Position numbers and translations under genes: made by a program. Under the pieces are notes generated by a model. It saw only the letters and a list, made by a program, of their open reading frames with translations, did not search any database and had not been told where the DNA came from. 8,737 nt of DNA. Origin: Lactobacillaceae bacterium (GTDB taxonomy: Bacteria > Bacillota > Bacilli > Lactobacillales > Lactobacillaceae). Below, piece by piece: positions 7,440 through 8,737 of the stretch (its first letter is position 1; each line of letters starts with the position of its first letter). Location: positions 1 to 8,737 of the forward strand of contig JAITDY010000042.1 in assembly GCA_031282325.1 (NCBI GenBank), given 5' to 3'.

Positions 7440-7477
7440 AAAAAGCCAAGGAATCATGTTGACTTCCTTAGCTTTTT
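7440..7477 (-). terminator. Rho-independent terminator after the adhesin gene
   Basis: A 14-bp inverted repeat (7477-7464 with 7453-7440) has arms AAAAAGCTAAGGAA and TTCCTTGGCTTTTT on the minus strand, with one T-G wobble and a 10-nt loop. The GC-containing stem ends in a T-tract, the classical intrinsic terminator shape. It begins 25 nt past the adhesin stop codon. The arms are symmetrical, so it could also stop plus-strand transcription, but no plus-strand gene is seen. Confidence 0.88.
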
Positions 7478-7502
7478 GGAATAATTATTATTATCTAATT
7501 AA

Positions 7503-8737
7503 TTATTTTGCATCCTTTTTGTTACGACGCTTTGAAGCACCAAGAACTAGTAATCCAGAAGTTGCAGCAGCTAGAATTGCAAGAGCAGCATCACTTCTTT
7601 CTTCACCAGTTTGAGGCAAAGCAGCTTTAGTTGCAGCAGCTTTAGCATCTGCGCTTGCAGGAAGAGCAGATAGGTCGTGAGCTAGGGCAACGATTGCTGA
7701 AGTAATAGCATCAGCATCTTTTGAAGCAAGAGCTTTAGCAAGATCATCTAGATCTTTAGCAACAGCTGAATTATCTTTATACTTATCAGCAACTTTAGAT
7801 ACAGCGTTTGCTAAGTTAGTAAGAGCATCTTTGATTTCATTTTCTGAACCAGTCTTAAGAGCTTGTTCTAATTTAGTTAATGCATCTTTAACAGCTGGAT
7901 CAGCATTTAAGATAGAGTTATTCTTTACTGCATCAATAGCTTTTTGAGCATCAGTTACGGCTTGATCATAAGTAATTTCTGTTCCTGATGGATCAGCTTT
8001 ATGATTCTTACCATTTCCGTCAGTTTGATTTCCATAAGGAGTGTCGTCTTCTCCATTTGGAATACCATCGCCATCAACATCAGAATCATCGGCATTTGGA
8101 ATTCCATCACCGTCAATGTCTGGATCAGACCAGTTTGGAATACCATCACCGTCAAGATCATCAGTTAATGAAGTTAGAAGTGAATCTGCAGCTGATTGTT
8201 CCGTTGAGTTTTGGTCTGATAATGACTTGTCTTCTGAATTATCTTCTGAAGCTTGTAATGAAGCTTCAGTTGAGTTTGATTCGGAAACTGATTTAGCTTT
8301 TGAATCAGCAATTGATTGTTCAGTTGAGTTTTGGTCTGATAATGACTTGTCTTCTGAATTATCTTCTGAAGCTTGTAATGAAGCTTCAGTTGAGTTTGAT
8401 TCAGAAATTGACTTAGCTTCAGATTCAGCAATTGATTGTTCAGTTGAGTTTTGTTCTGAAAGACTTACTGAGTCAGCATTTTGTTCTGAATCTTGTAATG
8501 AAACTTCAGTTGAGTTTGATTCAGAAATTGACTTAGCTTCAGATTCAGCAGCTGAGATTGAAGCTGATTGTTCAGCTGACTTATCATCGCTTGATGATTC
8601 AGCAGATGAAGCTTGTGAAGCACTTGATGAAGCTTGTGAAGCACTTGATGAAGCTTGTGAAGCACTTGATGAAGCTTGTGAAGCACTTGATGAAGCTTGT
8701 GAAGCTGCAGATGATGCATCAGAGTTATCAGGGTTAG
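7503..8737 (-). CDS. Serine-rich repeat cell-wall adhesin, LPQTG-anchored (C-terminal part, 5' end outside window)
   Basis: This is the probable substrate of the system encoded next door: a surface adhesin glycosylated on Ser/Thr, exported by accessory Sec and anchored by sortase. The reading frame is open from the window edge to the TAA at 7505-7503, 410 residues, with the N-terminus and signal peptide missing. Parts in order are SSASQAS heptad-length repeats (8712-8608), three 40-residue repeats rich in Ser, Glu, Asp and Gln (8550-8191), three DxDGDGIPN loops resembling thrombospondin type 3 calcium repeats (8162-8043), a charged, Ala-rich segment of about 119 residues likely to be helical (7976-7620), and LPQTG (7619-7605). 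After LPQTG come EERSD, a hydrophobic stretch (AALAILAAATSGLLVLGA) and a basic tail (SKRRNKKDAK). Threonine is scarce in the repeats, so glycans would sit mainly on Ser. A terminator follows 25 nt downstream. The binding target cannot be inferred, because the adhesive region is not in view. Confidence 0.92.
   Translation of the reverse strand, partial: NPDNSDASSAASQASSSASQASSSASQASSSASQASSSASQASSAESSSDDKSAEQSASISAAESEAKSISESNSTEVSLQDSEQNADSVSLSEQNSTEQSIAESEAKSISESNSTEASLQASEDNSEDKSLSDQNSTEQSIADSKAKSVSESNSTEASLQASEDNSEDKSLSDQNSTEQSAADSLLTSLTDDLDGDGIPNWSDPDIDGDGIPNADDSDVDGDGIPNGEDDTPYGNQTDGNGKNHKADPSGTEITYDQAVTDAQKAIDAVKNNSILNADPAVKDALTKLEQALKTGSENEIKDALTNLANAVSKVADKYKDNSAVAKDLDDLAKALASKDADAITSAIVALAHDLSALPASADAKAAATKAALPQTGEERSDAALAILAAATSGLLVLGASKRRNKKDAK
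7605..7619 (-). other. LPQTG sortase recognition motif of the SRR adhesin
   Basis: The codons for LPQTG are followed by EERSD, an 18-residue Ala/Leu-rich hydrophobic stretch and a C-terminal SKRRNKKDAK. This is the complete cell-wall sorting signal cleaved between Thr and Gly by a housekeeping sortase A in Gram-positive bacteria. Only 33 residues lie between the motif and the stop, the usual distance. Confidence 0.95.
8043..8162 (-). other. Three thrombospondin type 3-like calcium-binding loops in the adhesin stalk
   Basis: The 40 encoded residues contain DLDGDGIPN, DIDGDGIPN and DVDGDGIPN at an exact 13-residue period. Each fits the DxDxDGxx(D/N) calcium loop of thrombospondin type 3 repeats, with further Asp after each loop (for example NWSDPD and NADDSD). 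Calcium binding is inferred from family knowledge. The cassette sits between the Ser-rich repeats and the helical segment near the wall anchor. Confidence 0.75.
8191..8550 (-). repeat. Three tandem 120-bp (40-residue) repeats in the adhesin gene
   Basis: The copies are 8191-8310, 8311-8430 and 8431-8550, all in frame. Each encodes a unit with SNSTE(A/V)SLQ and SEQNSTEQS- or SDQNSTEQS-like segments. Copies 1 and 2 share an identical core of 80 bp (8203-8282 and 8323-8402). Copy 3 matches copy 2 exactly across its last 30 bp but differs clearly in the middle (8461-8490 and nearby), so the array is mosaic. Ser is the main hydroxyl residue, consistent with O-glycosylation. Confidence 0.9.
8608..8712 (-). 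repeat. 21-bp tandem repeats encoding SSASQAS units
   Basis: There are four identical 21-bp copies (8608-8628, 8629-8649, 8650-8670, 8671-8691), plus-strand unit gaagcttgtgaagcacttgat, and a fifth diverged copy (8692-8712). The unit is a multiple of three and encodes a seven-residue Ser/Ala/Gln motif. Gain or loss of copies would lengthen or shorten the glycosylated stalk without shifting the frame. More repeats may lie beyond the window edge. Confidence 0.93.

Noticed and set aside
7411..8296. Plus-strand open frames opposite the adhesin C-terminus (7411-7614 and 7988-8296)
   Set aside because: They are antisense shadows of the adhesin coding sequence: low complexity, no RBS and no family resemblance, while the minus-strand frame gives a coherent LPQTG protein.
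8191..8712. Possible CRISPR array from the regular repeats
   Set aside because: The repeats are directly tandem, in frame, multiples of three and encode Ser-rich protein. There are no unique spacers.
7955..8719. Minus-strand open frames in another phase (7955-8161, 8174-8431, 8465-8719)
   Set aside because: They are out-of-frame readings of the repeats (runs such as LHKLHQV). The adhesin frame is continuous through all of them to the sorting signal.

Overview
The window is AT-rich low-GC Firmicute DNA. It holds most of a locus that glycosylates and exports a serine-rich repeat (SRR) adhesin through the accessory Sec pathway. The gene families, an LPQTG sortase anchor and strong AGGAG-type ribosome binding sites point to Lactobacillales. 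I suspect the Lactobacillaceae/Leuconostocaceae side, but the genus cannot be fixed from this sequence. Every supported gene is on the minus strand, so transcription runs from high to low coordinates.

Layout in transcription order. (1) 8737-7503 is the C-terminal 410 residues of a cell-wall SRR adhesin, with its 5' end outside the window. Its parts, N to C, are seven-residue Ser/Ala/Gln repeats, three 40-residue Ser/Glu/Asp-rich repeats, three thrombospondin-3-like calcium loops, an Ala-rich helical segment, then LPQTG, a hydrophobic helix and a basic tail. (2) 7477-7440 is a strong intrinsic terminator that closes the adhesin transcript. (3) 7439-7337 is the leader of the next operon, with a possible -10 box and a good RBS. 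(4) 7336-124 is a tightly packed five-gene operon, gtfA-gtfB-asp1-asp2-asp3. Its junctions are a 20-nt overlap, a 10-nt gap, a directly abutting TAA-ATG, and a 4-nt ATGA overlap. (5) 100-72 is a near-consensus promoter, and 14-1 is the first 14 bases of a tRNA-Leu that runs out of the window.

How the genes work together, from family knowledge: GtfA with its non-catalytic partner GtfB puts the first sugar (GlcNAc in the characterised streptococcal systems) on Ser/Thr of the repeats in the cytosol. Asp1, Asp2 and Asp3 form a complex that further modifies the adhesin and delivers it to SecA2/SecY2, and sortase then anchors it through LPQTG. No secA2 or secY2 is visible. Since a tRNA follows asp3, they must lie upstream of the adhesin, elsewhere, or past the tRNA.

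Main points for a second look: Asp3 is much longer than the classical family and appears to carry a degenerate copy of the Asp2 hydrolase domain with its nucleophile position changed to Gly. GtfA, GtfB and Asp1 carry the same [YF]DxRGF motif at almost the same residue number, while only GtfA keeps the catalytic EX7E. The adhesin stalk contains TSP3-like calcium loops.
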